A stretch of DNA of 12,767 bases, taken from positions 1 to 12,767 of the forward strand of contig JBDHRG010000112.1 of NCBI GenBank assembly GCA_039807445.1, in the 5' to 3' direction. The notes under the pieces were generated by a model. It saw only the letters and a list, made by a program, of their open reading frames with translations. It was not told the origin of the DNA and did no database searches. Positions 6,937 to 12,767 of the stretch are shown here, piece after piece (the first letter of the stretch is position 1; each line of letters begins with the position of its first letter). The position numbers and the translations under genes are program-made. The stretch comes from JBDHRG01 sp039807445 (GTDB taxonomy: Bacteria; Pseudomonadota; Gammaproteobacteria; Competibacterales; Competibacteraceae).

Positions 6937-7782
6937 TCAGCCGCCGCGCGCGACCGGGCGCGCCGGGTCGCGGATCCATTCGCTCCACGAGCCGGCGTAC
7001 AGCCGCGAGCCCGCGAGCCCCGCCGCTTCCATCGCCAGCAGGTTGTGACACGCGGTCACGCCCGAGCCGCAGCTGTGCACGACGCACTCCGGCGCCCGGC
7101 CGCCGAGCGCCGCCTCGAAGCGCGCGCGCAAGGCTTCGGGCGGCAGGAAGCGGCCGTCGGCGCCGAGGTTGCCGTCCTGCGGCAGATTCAGCGCGCCGGG
7201 GATGTGGCCGGCGACCGGGTCGATCGGTTCGACTTCGCCGCGGTAGCGCGCCGCGGCGCGCGCATCGATCAGCACCCGCGCCGGGTCGTCGAGGCCGGCG
7301 AGCACCTCGGCGCTGCCGAGCCAGAGGCGGTCGTCGTGACGCTCGGCGAAGACCGCGGGCGCGATGCGCGGTGCCTCGGCGTCGACGCGATAACCGCCCA
7401 CCTGCCAAGCATTGAAGCCGCCGTCGAGCACCGCGACGCGCTCGTGGCCGAGCCAGCGCAGCAGCCACCAGAAGCGCGCGGCGGCCATCGCCCCGGTCGC
7501 GGCGTCGTAGGCGACCACCGCCGTGTCGGGACCTATGCCCCAGGCGCCGAGCTTCGCGGCGAGCGCCGCCGGATCGGGCAGCGGGTGGCGGCCCAGCTCC
7601 GCGCGCTTCGGTCCGGACAGGTCGGCATCGAGGTGGGCGTAGCGCGCCCCTGGGATGTGCGCCTGCGCCCAGGCGCGGCGCCCGGCCTCGGGGTCGGCGA
7701 GGTCGAAGCGACAGTCGACGACGACCCAGCGCTCGAGCTGCGCGTGCAGCGTGGCGGCGTCGATCAGCGGTGCGAAAGCCAT
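6937..7782 (-). CDS. sseA: SseA-like 3-mercaptopyruvate sulfurtransferase (two rhodanese domains)
   Basis: The product has 281 residues made of two rhodanese domains. The N-terminal, inactive domain (about 1-135) contains VVDCRFDL, HIPGARYAHLDADLSG and VAVLDGGFNAWQ. The catalytic domain (about 155-275) contains LIDARAAARYRGEVEPID, AGHIPGALNLP and the active loop CGSGVTA with C238. A CG(S/T)GV(T/S)A loop is the mark of mercaptopyruvate sulfurtransferases, whereas thiosulfate rhodaneses usually have a basic loop such as CRKGVTA. The expected reaction is transfer of sulfur from 3-mercaptopyruvate to cyanide or thiols; the physiological acceptor is unknown. AAGGAG (7796-7791) stands eight bases before the ATG, a strong start. 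The gene is 33 bases behind rlmJ and three bases ahead of the NRDE-family gene, so a small operon is likely. Confidence 0.93.
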   Translation of the reverse strand: MAFAPLIDAATLHAQLERWVVVDCRFDLADPEAGRRAWAQAHIPGARYAHLDADLSGPKRAELGRHPLPDPAALAAKLGAWGIGPDTAVVAYDAATGAMAAARFWWLLRWLGHERVAVLDGGFNAWQVGGYRVDAEAPRIAPAVFAERHDDRLWLGSAEVLAGLDDPARVLIDARAAARYRGEVEPIDPVAGHIPGALNLPQDGNLGADGRFLPPEALRARFEAALGGRAPECVVHSCGSGVTACHNLLAMEAAGLAGSRLYAGSWSEWIRDPARPVARGG

Positions 7783-7815
7783 CGGGCATACTCCTTGGTT
7801 TGGTCGGACCTGGGC

Positions 7816-8661
7816 TCAACCGGGACTCAGCCACTCGACCCGGGTCTCGCCCGCGTGGCCGTCGCGGCGCAGCGTGGCGAGCAGCTCGGGCAAGATGCGT
7901 GCGAGCGTGCGATCGAGCTGCCACGGCGGATTGACGATCACCAGGCCGCTGCCGCCCATCCCGACCGGGCTGTCGTAGGGCGCCACGCCGAGCTCGGCGC
8001 GCAGGATCGCCGGGATGCCGGTGGCGGCGAGCTGCTGGCAGAAGCGCTCGCTGGGCGCGCGGTCGAGGATCGGGTACCAGACCGCGATCATGCCTTCGCG
8101 CCAGCGCTTGTGCACTTCGCACACGGTATCGAGCAGACGCTTGAACTCGTGCTTCTGCTCGAACGAGGGGTCGATGAACAGCAGGCCGCGCCGCTGCGGC
8201 GGCGGCAGCAGCGCCTTGATCGCCTCGAAGCCGTCGCGGTGGTGCACCGCGACGCGGCGGTCGCCGGCGAACAGCGCCTTCAGCTGCGGGTGGTCGGCCG
8301 GGTGCAGTTCGCACAGCAGCAACCGGTCGGTGTCGCGCAGCAAGCCGCGCACCAGCAGCGGCGAGCCCGGGTAGCGCGCAAGCGCACCGTCGGGGTTGTG
8401 CGCGCGCACCGCGGCGAGATACGCCTCGATCTCGGGTGCGGAGCCTTCCCTGCCCCACAAGCGGGCGATGCCTTCGCGGAATTCACCGGTCTTCTGCGCC
8501 CAGGCGGCGTCCAAGGCGTAGCGCCCGGCGCCGGCGTGGGTGTCGAGCACGCAGAAGGGTTTGTCCTTGCGCGCGAGCCCTTCGACGAGCTGGATCAGCA
8601 CGCAGTGCTTGAAAACGTCGGCGAAGTTGCCGGCATGGAACAGGTGGCGGTAGCTGAGCAT
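7816..8661 (-). CDS. rlmJ: RlmJ, 23S rRNA adenine-N6-methyltransferase
   Basis: The product has 281 residues, nearly the E. coli length (280), and matches it throughout: MLSYRHLFHAGNFADVFKH at the start, the SAM-binding block LDTHAGAGRY (39-48), YPGSPLLVRGLLR, ELHPADHPQL, and GSGLVIVNPPWQLD (237-250). RlmJ methylates N6 of A2030 in 23S rRNA. The catalytic motif, DPPY in E. coli with D164, reads DPSF here (164-167): the aspartate is at the same position, the second proline is replaced by serine and the tyrosine by phenylalanine. Such motifs vary among N6-adenine methyltransferases, so activity is still expected. No good Shine-Dalgarno site precedes the ATG. It is 64 bases downstream of amrS on the same strand and leads into the sulfurtransferase gene. 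Confidence 0.95.
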   Translation of the reverse strand: MLSYRHLFHAGNFADVFKHCVLIQLVEGLARKDKPFCVLDTHAGAGRYALDAAWAQKTGEFREGIARLWGREGSAPEIEAYLAAVRAHNPDGALARYPGSPLLVRGLLRDTDRLLLCELHPADHPQLKALFAGDRRVAVHHRDGFEAIKALLPPPQRRGLLFIDPSFEQKHEFKRLLDTVCEVHKRWREGMIAVWYPILDRAPSERFCQQLAATGIPAILRAELGVAPYDSPVGMGGSGLVIVNPPWQLDRTLARILPELLATLRRDGHAGETRVEWLSPG

Positions 8662-8725
8662 CGCGATCGCGGTCGGGCACAGACCGGCAGGCTAGCGCAC
8701 CGCGGCCCTCCGCGCCAAGGCGCCG

Positions 8726-9811
8726 CTAAGCCAGCGCGAGCCGCACCGGCTGACGCCTGGCGCCCCAGTGCCCGGGGCGCGGCTCGAACACGCCCGGCAG
8801 CCGGGTGCCGCAACTCGCGCAGCGGCCCTCGGCATCGAGGTTCCAGGCGCCGAGTTCGTACCAGTCGCGCTCGATCAGCAGCGCGCCGCAGGCATGGCAC
8901 ACCGTGCTGCCGCCGGCGCGGTCGTGGACGTTGCCCGTGTAGACGTAGCGCAAGCCGTACGAACAAGCGATCTCGCGCGCGCGCGTCAGCGTCGCCGCCG
9001 GCGTGTGCGGGCGGTCCATCATCTTCCAGTCGGGGTGGAAGGCGGTGAAGTGCAACGGCACGTCCGGCCCGAGCTGCTCGGCGATCCACGCGCTCTCGGC
9101 GTGGATCTCTTCGTCGGAATCGTTGAGCCCCGGGATCAACAGCGTCGTGATCTCGAACCAGACCCGGGTCTCGCGCTTCAGGTAGACCAGCGTATCGAGC
9201 ACCGGCTGCAGATGGGCACCGCAGACGCTGTGGTAGAACTCTTCGGTGAACGCCTTCAGGTCGACGTTCGCGGCATCCATCGCCGCGTAGAACTCGACGC
9301 GCGGCTCGGGGCAGATGTAGCCGGCGGTGACCGCGACCGGGTGCAGTCCGAGCTCGCGGCAGGCGAGTGCGGTGTCGACCGCGTACTCGAGGAAGATCAC
9401 CGGGTCGTTGTAGGTGAAGGCGACGCTGCGACAGCCGAGGCGCTTGGCGGCGCGCGCGATGCGCGCCGGCGGCGCGCTGTCGGCGAGCGTGTCGATTTCG
9501 CGCGACTTGGAGATGTCCCAGTTCTGACAGAACTTGCACGCCAGGTTGCAGCCGGCGGTACCGAAGGACAGCACCGGCGTGCCGGGCAGATAGTGGTTCA
9601 GCGGCTTCTTCTCGATCGGGTCGATGCAGTAGCCGCTCGAGCGCCCGTAGCTGGTCAGCACGATGCCGTCGTTCTCGCGCGCGCGGACGAAGCACAGCCC
9701 GCGCTGCCCTTCGTGCAGCTTGCAGTAGCGCGGGCACACATCGCACTGGATGCGCCCGTCTTCGAGACGGTGCCAGTAACGGCCCGGCACCACGCCTTCG
9801 ACGCTGTCCAT
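8726..9811 (-). CDS. amrS: AmrS, radical SAM enzyme of the AmmeMemoRadiSam system
   Basis: From the ATG at 9811 the product has 361 residues. Three cysteine sets stand out. Near the N-terminus C23, C26 and C30 in QCDVCPRYC, with C40, form a family-typical site. The radical SAM 4Fe-4S motif CX3CX2C is C88, C92, C95 in GTAGCNLACKFCQNWDIS. A C-terminal zinc-ribbon-like part has C305/C308 (CHAC) and C331/C334 (CASC). Between them lie AFTYNDPVIFLEY, VDLKAFTEEFY, LIPGLND and FHPDWKM, all typical of this family. The substrate is unknown. Start: GGGAG lies six bases before 9811, and family members begin near RYWHRLEDGR. An ATG at 9841 with AGGA six bases upstream would add ten residues whose codons are less GC-rich. 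It is divergent from amrB and amrA. Confidence 0.94.
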   Translation of the reverse strand: MDSVEGVVPGRYWHRLEDGRIQCDVCPRYCKLHEGQRGLCFVRARENDGIVLTSYGRSSGYCIDPIEKKPLNHYLPGTPVLSFGTAGCNLACKFCQNWDISKSREIDTLADSAPPARIARAAKRLGCRSVAFTYNDPVIFLEYAVDTALACRELGLHPVAVTAGYICPEPRVEFYAAMDAANVDLKAFTEEFYHSVCGAHLQPVLDTLVYLKRETRVWFEITTLLIPGLNDSDEEIHAESAWIAEQLGPDVPLHFTAFHPDWKMMDRPHTPAATLTRAREIACSYGLRYVYTGNVHDRAGGSTVCHACGALLIERDWYELGAWNLDAEGRCASCGTRLPGVFEPRPGHWGARRQPVRLALA

Positions 9812-9841
9812 GCCGATCTCCCGCCGGAAAGCCATACTCAT

Positions 9842-9911
9842 TCAATATCCTGCTCATCCAACACTATATGCCTTCCAGACGGACTCGGTGGCAGGTCCGG
9901 AGGAGAAAGCG
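9842..9911. promoter_or_regulatory. Divergent promoter region between amrS and amrB
   Basis: This stretch is AT-rich up to about 9870, unlike its surroundings. On minus, TATAGT (9868-9863) is one base from the -10 consensus and would start an amrS transcript about 10-15 bases before the ATG at 9841. On plus, TATATG (9865-9870) with TTCAAT (9841-9846) 18 bases before it is a weak promoter for amrB. The two -10 elements overlap, so transcription in the two directions would compete. No good -35 is seen on minus. Confidence 0.4.
9899..9905 (+). promoter_or_regulatory. Ribosome binding site that fixes the amrB start
   Basis: GGAGGAG ends six bases before the ATG at 9912. It is one of the strongest Shine-Dalgarno sites in the window and rules against the longer open frame that begins at 9810, inside amrS. 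Confidence 0.75.
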
Positions 9912-10718
9912 ATGACGACCTCCACGATGCGCGTGCGGCGGCCGGCGGTCGCCGGACTGTTCTACCCCGAAGACCCCGCGGCACTGCGCACCGAGGTCGA
10001 AGGCTTGCTCGCCGCGGCGCGCCCGCGCGGCGTGCGGCCGAAGGCGCTGATCGCGCCGCACGCGGGCTACGTCTACTCGGGTCCGGTCGCGGCCTCGGCT
10101 TACCGCCTGCTCGAGCCGCTGCGCGGGTGCGTGTCGCGCATCGTGCTCGCCGGCCCCAGCCACCGCGTCGGCTTCCGCGGCATCGCGCTGCCGGCCGCCG
10201 ACGCCTTCGAGACTCCGCTCGGCGAGGTGCCGGTCGACCACGACGCCTGCCGCGCGATCGCCGGCCTGCCCGGCGTGCTCGAGCTGCCGCAGGCGCACGC
10301 CGCCGAGCACAGCCTCGAGGTACACCTGCCCTTCCTGCAGATCGCACTGGGCGGCTTCGCGCTGGTGCCGCTGGTGGTCGGCGAGGCGCCGGCGTCACAG
10401 GTCGGTGCGGTGCTCGAGACGCTGTGGGGCGGGCCGGAAACGCTGATCGTGATCAGCTCGGACTTGAGCCACTACCTCGACTATCACGCCGCGCGCCAGC
10501 TCGACCACGAAACCTCGGCGGCGATCGAACGGCTCGATTTCGCCGAGCTGACCCCCGAGCACGCCTGCGGCTGCCACCCGGTCGCCGGACTGCTGTGGCT
10601 GGCGCGCGCGCGCGGGCTGCACTGCACCGTGCTCGACCAGCGCAACTCCGGCGACACCGCCGGTCCGCGCGACCGCGTCGTCGGCTACGGCGCCTATGCC
10701 TTCACCGAGTCTCGCTGA
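9912..10718 (+). CDS. amrB: AmrB, Memo-family protein of the AmmeMemoRadiSam system
   Basis: The product has 268 residues and aligns with the Memo family along its length: RRPAVAGLFYPEDP near the start, IAPHAGYVYSGPVAA (H50), LAGPSHRVGF (H84), AEHSLEVHLPFLQ (E132, H133), VISSDLSHYLDY (H187) and a cysteine pair C219/C221 in HACGCHPVAG. Memo is related in fold to LigB-type non-haem iron dioxygenases. The histidines and the cysteine mark the equivalent metal pocket, but the reaction is unsettled. The human relative MEMO1 is reported to bind metal ions. The start at 9912 is fixed by GGAGGAG six bases upstream. The 3' end overlaps amrA by 23 bases, so the two are probably translated as a pair. It is divergent from amrS. 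Confidence 0.95.
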   Translation: MTTSTMRVRRPAVAGLFYPEDPAALRTEVEGLLAAARPRGVRPKALIAPHAGYVYSGPVAASAYRLLEPLRGCVSRIVLAGPSHRVGFRGIALPAADAFETPLGEVPVDHDACRAIAGLPGVLELPQAHAAEHSLEVHLPFLQIALGGFALVPLVVGEAPASQVGAVLETLWGGPETLIVISSDLSHYLDYHAARQLDHETSAAIERLDFAELTPEHACGCHPVAGLLWLARARGLHCTVLDQRNSGDTAGPRDRVVGYGAYAFTESR

Positions 10719-11268
10719 AGCCGAGCGCGCAGCGCTGCTGCGGCTGGCACGCGCGACGATCGCGCGCGGGCTGAAGCGGCGGCGATTGCGTCTGCCCGAT
10801 CCCGAGGCCTATGCCGAGGCACTGCGACGCCCGGGAGCGAGCTTCGTGACGCTGCATCGTCACGGGCGGCTGCGCGGTTGCGTCGGCACGCTCGAGGCGC
10901 ACGAGCCGCTCGCGGTCGACGTCGCCCGCCACGCCTGGGCGGCGGCCTTCGAAGACCCGCGCTTCGTGCCGCTCGAGCGCGCCGAGTGGTCCGAGGTGCG
11001 GCTGCACGTCGCGGTGCTGTCGCCCCCCGAGCCGCTCGCTGCCGACGACGAGGCCGAGTTGCTGGCGCGGCTGCACCCCGGCGTCGACGGCCTGGTGCTC
11101 GAGCACGACGGCCGCCGCGCGACCTTCCTGCCGGCGGTGTGGGCCGATCTGCCCGAGCCGGCGAGCTTCCTCGCCGAGCTCAAGCGCAAGGCCGGGCTGC
11201 CGGCCGAGTTCTGGTCGCCGGCGCTCGGTTTCGCGCGCTATACCGTCGAAGCCTTCGGCGAAGACTGA
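10696..11268 (+). CDS. amrA: AmrA, AMMECR1-family protein of the AmmeMemoRadiSam system
   Basis: The product has 190 residues. It carries the AMMECR1 signature LRGCVGT (59-65) with the invariant cysteine C62, followed by AAAFEDPRFVPL (82-93), then VRLHVAVLSPPEPL (101-114), DGLVLEHDGRRATFLPAVW (131-149) and FLAELKRKAGLP (158-169). The family is widespread in bacteria, archaea and eukaryotes and has no agreed catalytic role; the exposed LRGC loop has been proposed as a functional site. The ATG at 10696 lies inside the end of amrB (23-base overlap) with no clear Shine-Dalgarno sequence, so translation may depend on ribosomes finishing amrB. An ATG-free alternative just behind the amrB stop would lose conserved-looking sequence. 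The last 31 bases overlap the 3' end of the converging glycosyltransferase gene. Confidence 0.94.
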   Translation: MPSPSLAEAERAALLRLARATIARGLKRRRLRLPDPEAYAEALRRPGASFVTLHRHGRLRGCVGTLEAHEPLAVDVARHAWAAAFEDPRFVPLERAEWSEVRLHVAVLSPPEPLAADDEAELLARLHPGVDGLVLEHDGRRATFLPAVWADLPEPASFLAELKRKAGLPAEFWSPALGFARYTVEAFGED

Positions 11269-11870
11269 AGCCGTCGCCAGCGACGCAGCTCGCACGGCCG
11301 ATCGAGGTCCCAGCGCGGCGGCAGCTCGGTCCAGACCAGACCGGCGCGCGCGAACCGCGCACGCGTCTGCGCCAGCACGCGCGGTGTGCTCCAAGCCACG
11401 CCGCGGAACAGCGCCGGGCACGGCTGCCGCAAGCCGATCAGCACGTAGCCGCCGTCTTCGGCCGGGCCGAGCACGGCGTCGGCCCCCCTCCGCAGCGCGG
11501 CGAGCGTCGCGCGCAGATCGTCGCGGCGCAGCGACACGCAGTCGCCGCCGACCAGTACCGCATACGGCCGCCGCGCAAGCGCAGTGCGCAAGGCGCGATC
11601 CATCTTCACGCCGAGATCGCCGCGCGCCTGCCGGCGCGGCGCGGCGTGGAAGCCACGCGTACAGCCGCGCAGGAACGGGTGCTTCGCGTCGGGTGCGCTC
11701 CACAGCTCGAGCGGCACCAGGCCAGCCGCAGTCGCGAACACGTGGCACAGCATGCGCCGGTAAGCGAAAGCCGCGCCGCGGCGGCCGAGCTTCGCCGCGA
11801 GCCGCGTCTTGACCTGCCCGGGCCGCGGTGCCTTGGCGAACACCAGCAGCGCCGCTTCGGGGAACTCCAT
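11238..11870 (-). CDS. TIGR04282-like (DUF2064) glycosyltransferase, arsenosugar-type
   Basis: From the ATG at 11870 the product has 210 residues. It shows a nucleotidyl/glycosyltransferase A-fold pattern: LLVFAKAPRPGQVKTRL (8-24), QARGDLGVKM (81-90), the GGDCVSL block (108-114, usually GTDCPSL) and AVLGPAEDGGYVLIGL (132-147), ending with RWDLDRPCELRR (186-197). These are the marks of the DUF2064 group named in TIGR04282 as arsenosugar biosynthesis glycosyltransferase. The name comes from gene neighbourhoods with ArsM and ArsS, neither of which is in this window, so the true product is open. GGAGG (11880-11876) lies five bases before the ATG, and the stop of the upstream glycosyltransferase ends one base before it, giving tight coupling. 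The in-frame extension to 11915 is rejected for this reason. The C-terminal ten codons overlap amrA on the opposite strand. Confidence 0.88.
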   Translation of the reverse strand: MEFPEAALLVFAKAPRPGQVKTRLAAKLGRRGAAFAYRRMLCHVFATAAGLVPLELWSAPDAKHPFLRGCTRGFHAAPRRQARGDLGVKMDRALRTALARRPYAVLVGGDCVSLRRDDLRATLAALRRGADAVLGPAEDGGYVLIGLRQPCPALFRGVAWSTPRVLAQTRARFARAGLVWTELPPRWDLDRPCELRRWRRLQSSPKASTV

Positions 11871-11871
11871 C

Positions 11872-12552
11872 TCAGCCTCCGTAGTAACGCCGACGCAGCG
11901 CTTCGGGATCGGCACCGCAGAAGTACGCCAGCCGCAGCCGCCACATCAGGACCACGGTGCGCACGATGCCGTCGTGCTCCCAGCGCCGGCTCGAGCTCAG
12001 CAGCTGCGCGCGCAGGCACGCCGGCCATCCGGCTGCGCGCTTCAGCGCCTTCGACAACGCGATGTCTTCCATCAGCGCGATCGCTGGATAGCCGCCGACC
12101 GCCTCGAACCGCTCGCGGCGCACGAAGATGCCCTGGTCGCCGGTCGCGATGCCGCTCAGCCGCGAGCGCGCATTCATCGCCCGCTCGATTACGCGCAGCA
12201 GCGGCTGCGCCCCCGACAGCCGCACGTCGAAGCGCCCCCAGTCCTTCCCCGCGGCGAGCGCGGCGCCGATCAGCGCCGGCGCATCGGCCGGCACCGCGGT
12301 ATCGGCGTGCACGAACCACAGCGCATCGCCACGAGCGACCGCGGCGCCGGCGTTCATCTGCTGCGCGCGCCCGCGCGGCGCGACGAGCACGCGGTCGGCC
12401 AGCGGCGTCGCGCGCTCGGCGGCGCTGTCGCCGCTGCCGCCGTCGACGACGACTAGCTCGCATCCGGCACCGCGCCAGGTTTGCAGCGGCGTCAGGCACG
12501 CCGCGATGCGCTCGGCTTCGTCGAGCACGGGGATCACGATCGACAGCATCAT
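11872..12552 (-). CDS. TIGR04283-like family 2 glycosyltransferase, arsenosugar-type
   Basis: The product has 226 residues and a compact GT2 (GT-A fold) layout. It starts with MLSIVIPVLDEAERI. Then come ELVVVDGGSGDS (32-43), GRAQQMNAGA (61-70), the metal-binding DxD-like LWFVHADTAVP (78-88), GDQGIFVRRERF (138-149) and MEDIALSKALKR (161-172), ending with a hydrophobic C-terminal stretch (VVLMWRLRLAYF, 200-211) that may lie at the membrane. This set, especially GRA-QMN-GA and GDQG, marks the group named in TIGR04283 as arsenosugar biosynthesis glycosyltransferase. Substrates are inferred only. Two ATG codons stand together at 12552 and 12549, and a weak GGTGA lies nine bases upstream. The gene is followed after one base by the TIGR04282-like gene and is divergent from the tRNA gene. 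Confidence 0.88.
   Translation of the reverse strand: MMLSIVIPVLDEAERIAACLTPLQTWRGAGCELVVVDGGSGDSAAERATPLADRVLVAPRGRAQQMNAGAAVARGDALWFVHADTAVPADAPALIGAALAAGKDWGRFDVRLSGAQPLLRVIERAMNARSRLSGIATGDQGIFVRRERFEAVGGYPAIALMEDIALSKALKRAAGWPACLRAQLLSSSRRWEHDGIVRTVVLMWRLRLAYFCGADPEALRRRYYGG
11876..11880 (-). promoter_or_regulatory. Ribosome binding site that fixes the second glycosyltransferase start
   Basis: On minus, GGAGG lies five bases before the ATG at 11870, inside the last codons of the upstream glycosyltransferase. It decides the start against the in-frame upstream codon at 11915 and shows the two genes are translated as a pair. Confidence 0.7.
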
Positions 12553-12573
12553 CGGAAAATTTCACCCGGGGAC

Positions 12574-12601
12574 TTGCACGGTGCATTCTGCCGTGTAGAA
12601 T
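12574..12601 (+). promoter_or_regulatory. Promoter of the tRNA-Ala gene
   Basis: TTGCAC (12574-12579) and TAGAAT (12596-12601) are separated by 16 bases, the best sigma-70-type promoter in the window. The bases just after the -10 (GCGCCGCAC, 12602-12610) are strongly GC-rich, as in stable-RNA promoters under stringent control. The predicted start lies about 12 bases ahead of the mature tRNA. Stringent control is inferred from the discriminator composition. Confidence 0.65.
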
Positions 12602-12620
12602 GCGCCGCACCTAAAGACAT

Positions 12621-12696
<76 letters not shown>

Positions 12697-12709
12697 GGTT
12701 CCCGGAAGA

Positions 12710-12734
12710 CCCCTCGAGCGATCGAGGGGTTTTT
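12710..12734 (+). terminator. Intrinsic terminator of the tRNA-Ala gene
   Basis: CCCCTCGA (12710-12717) pairs perfectly with TCGAGGGG (12722-12729) around the loop GCGA, followed at once by five T (12730-12734). It begins 14 bases after the CCA end. It is the only textbook Rho-independent terminator in the window. Confidence 0.93.
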
Positions 12735-12767
12735 CGTTTCCGGCCATGCCCGGCGCTGTCGACGCGC

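Noticed and set aside
5872..9048. A 1058-codon open frame on plus across tgt, the NRDE gene, sseA, rlmJ and the end of amrS.
   Set aside because: It crosses five recognisable genes on the other strand and has no domain of its own. It is a stop-poor shadow caused by high GC.
9810..9911. An upstream extension of the amrB frame to 9810.
   Set aside because: It lies in the amrS start region and the divergent promoter, and GGAGGAG places the start at 9912.
8768..10774. A 668-codon open frame on plus through amrS and an alternative frame of amrB.
   Set aside because: Its first part is antisense to amrS and its second part is out of frame with the clear Memo-family protein.
10878..12614. A 578-codon open frame on plus through amrA and both glycosyltransferase genes.
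   Set aside because: It is out of frame with amrA and antisense to two recognisable glycosyltransferases, with arginine and alanine runs typical of shadows.

Overview
This is a very GC-rich, gene-dense chromosomal window that reads as core proteobacterial genome. The protein sequences (SuhB, SecD, SecF, YajC, Tgt, TrmJ, RlmJ) follow their E. coli counterparts closely in length and motifs, and third codon positions are strongly GC. This suggests a high-GC Gammaproteobacterium or Betaproteobacterium; I cannot place it further from the sequence alone. I see no insertion sequence, phage gene, CRISPR array or other sign of recent transfer.

Layout, left to right. (1) The N-terminal part of trmJ (minus strand, cut by the window edge) stands head to head with suhB (plus), sharing a short AT-rich promoter region. 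(2) Behind suhB comes a run of three GC-rich hairpins and then an unrecognised small two-helix membrane protein gene (plus). It meets secF tail to tail across a further hairpin. (3) From about 8.7 kb down to 1.8 kb, all genes run on the minus strand in transcription order: rlmJ, sseA-like sulfurtransferase, NRDE/TANGO2-family protein, tgt, yajC, secD, secF. The tgt-yajC-secD-secF order is the classical one. A perfect 12-bp hairpin separates tgt from yajC. (4) From 8.7 to 11.3 kb lies a complete AmmeMemoRadiSam module: the radical SAM enzyme amrS on minus, divergent from amrB (Memo family) and amrA (AMMECR1 family) on plus, which overlap each other. (5) Two small glycosyltransferases of the kinds named for arsenosugar biosynthesis (TIGR04283-like then TIGR04282-like) run on minus and collide with amrA in a 31-bp convergent overlap. 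(6) The window closes with a solitary tRNA-Ala(CGC) gene on plus that has its own promoter and a strong intrinsic terminator.

How the genes fit together. SecD, SecF and YajC form the accessory complex of the Sec translocon. Tgt, TrmJ, RlmJ and the tRNA belong to RNA modification and translation, and SuhB doubles in E. coli as an rRNA antitermination factor, so most of the window is housekeeping. The parts with unsettled biology are the AmmeMemoRadiSam trio, a conserved and named set whose reaction I know of no settled description for; the orphan glycosyltransferase pair without a visible arsenic methyltransferase; the translationally coupled sulfurtransferase and NRDE pair; and the small membrane protein behind suhB.
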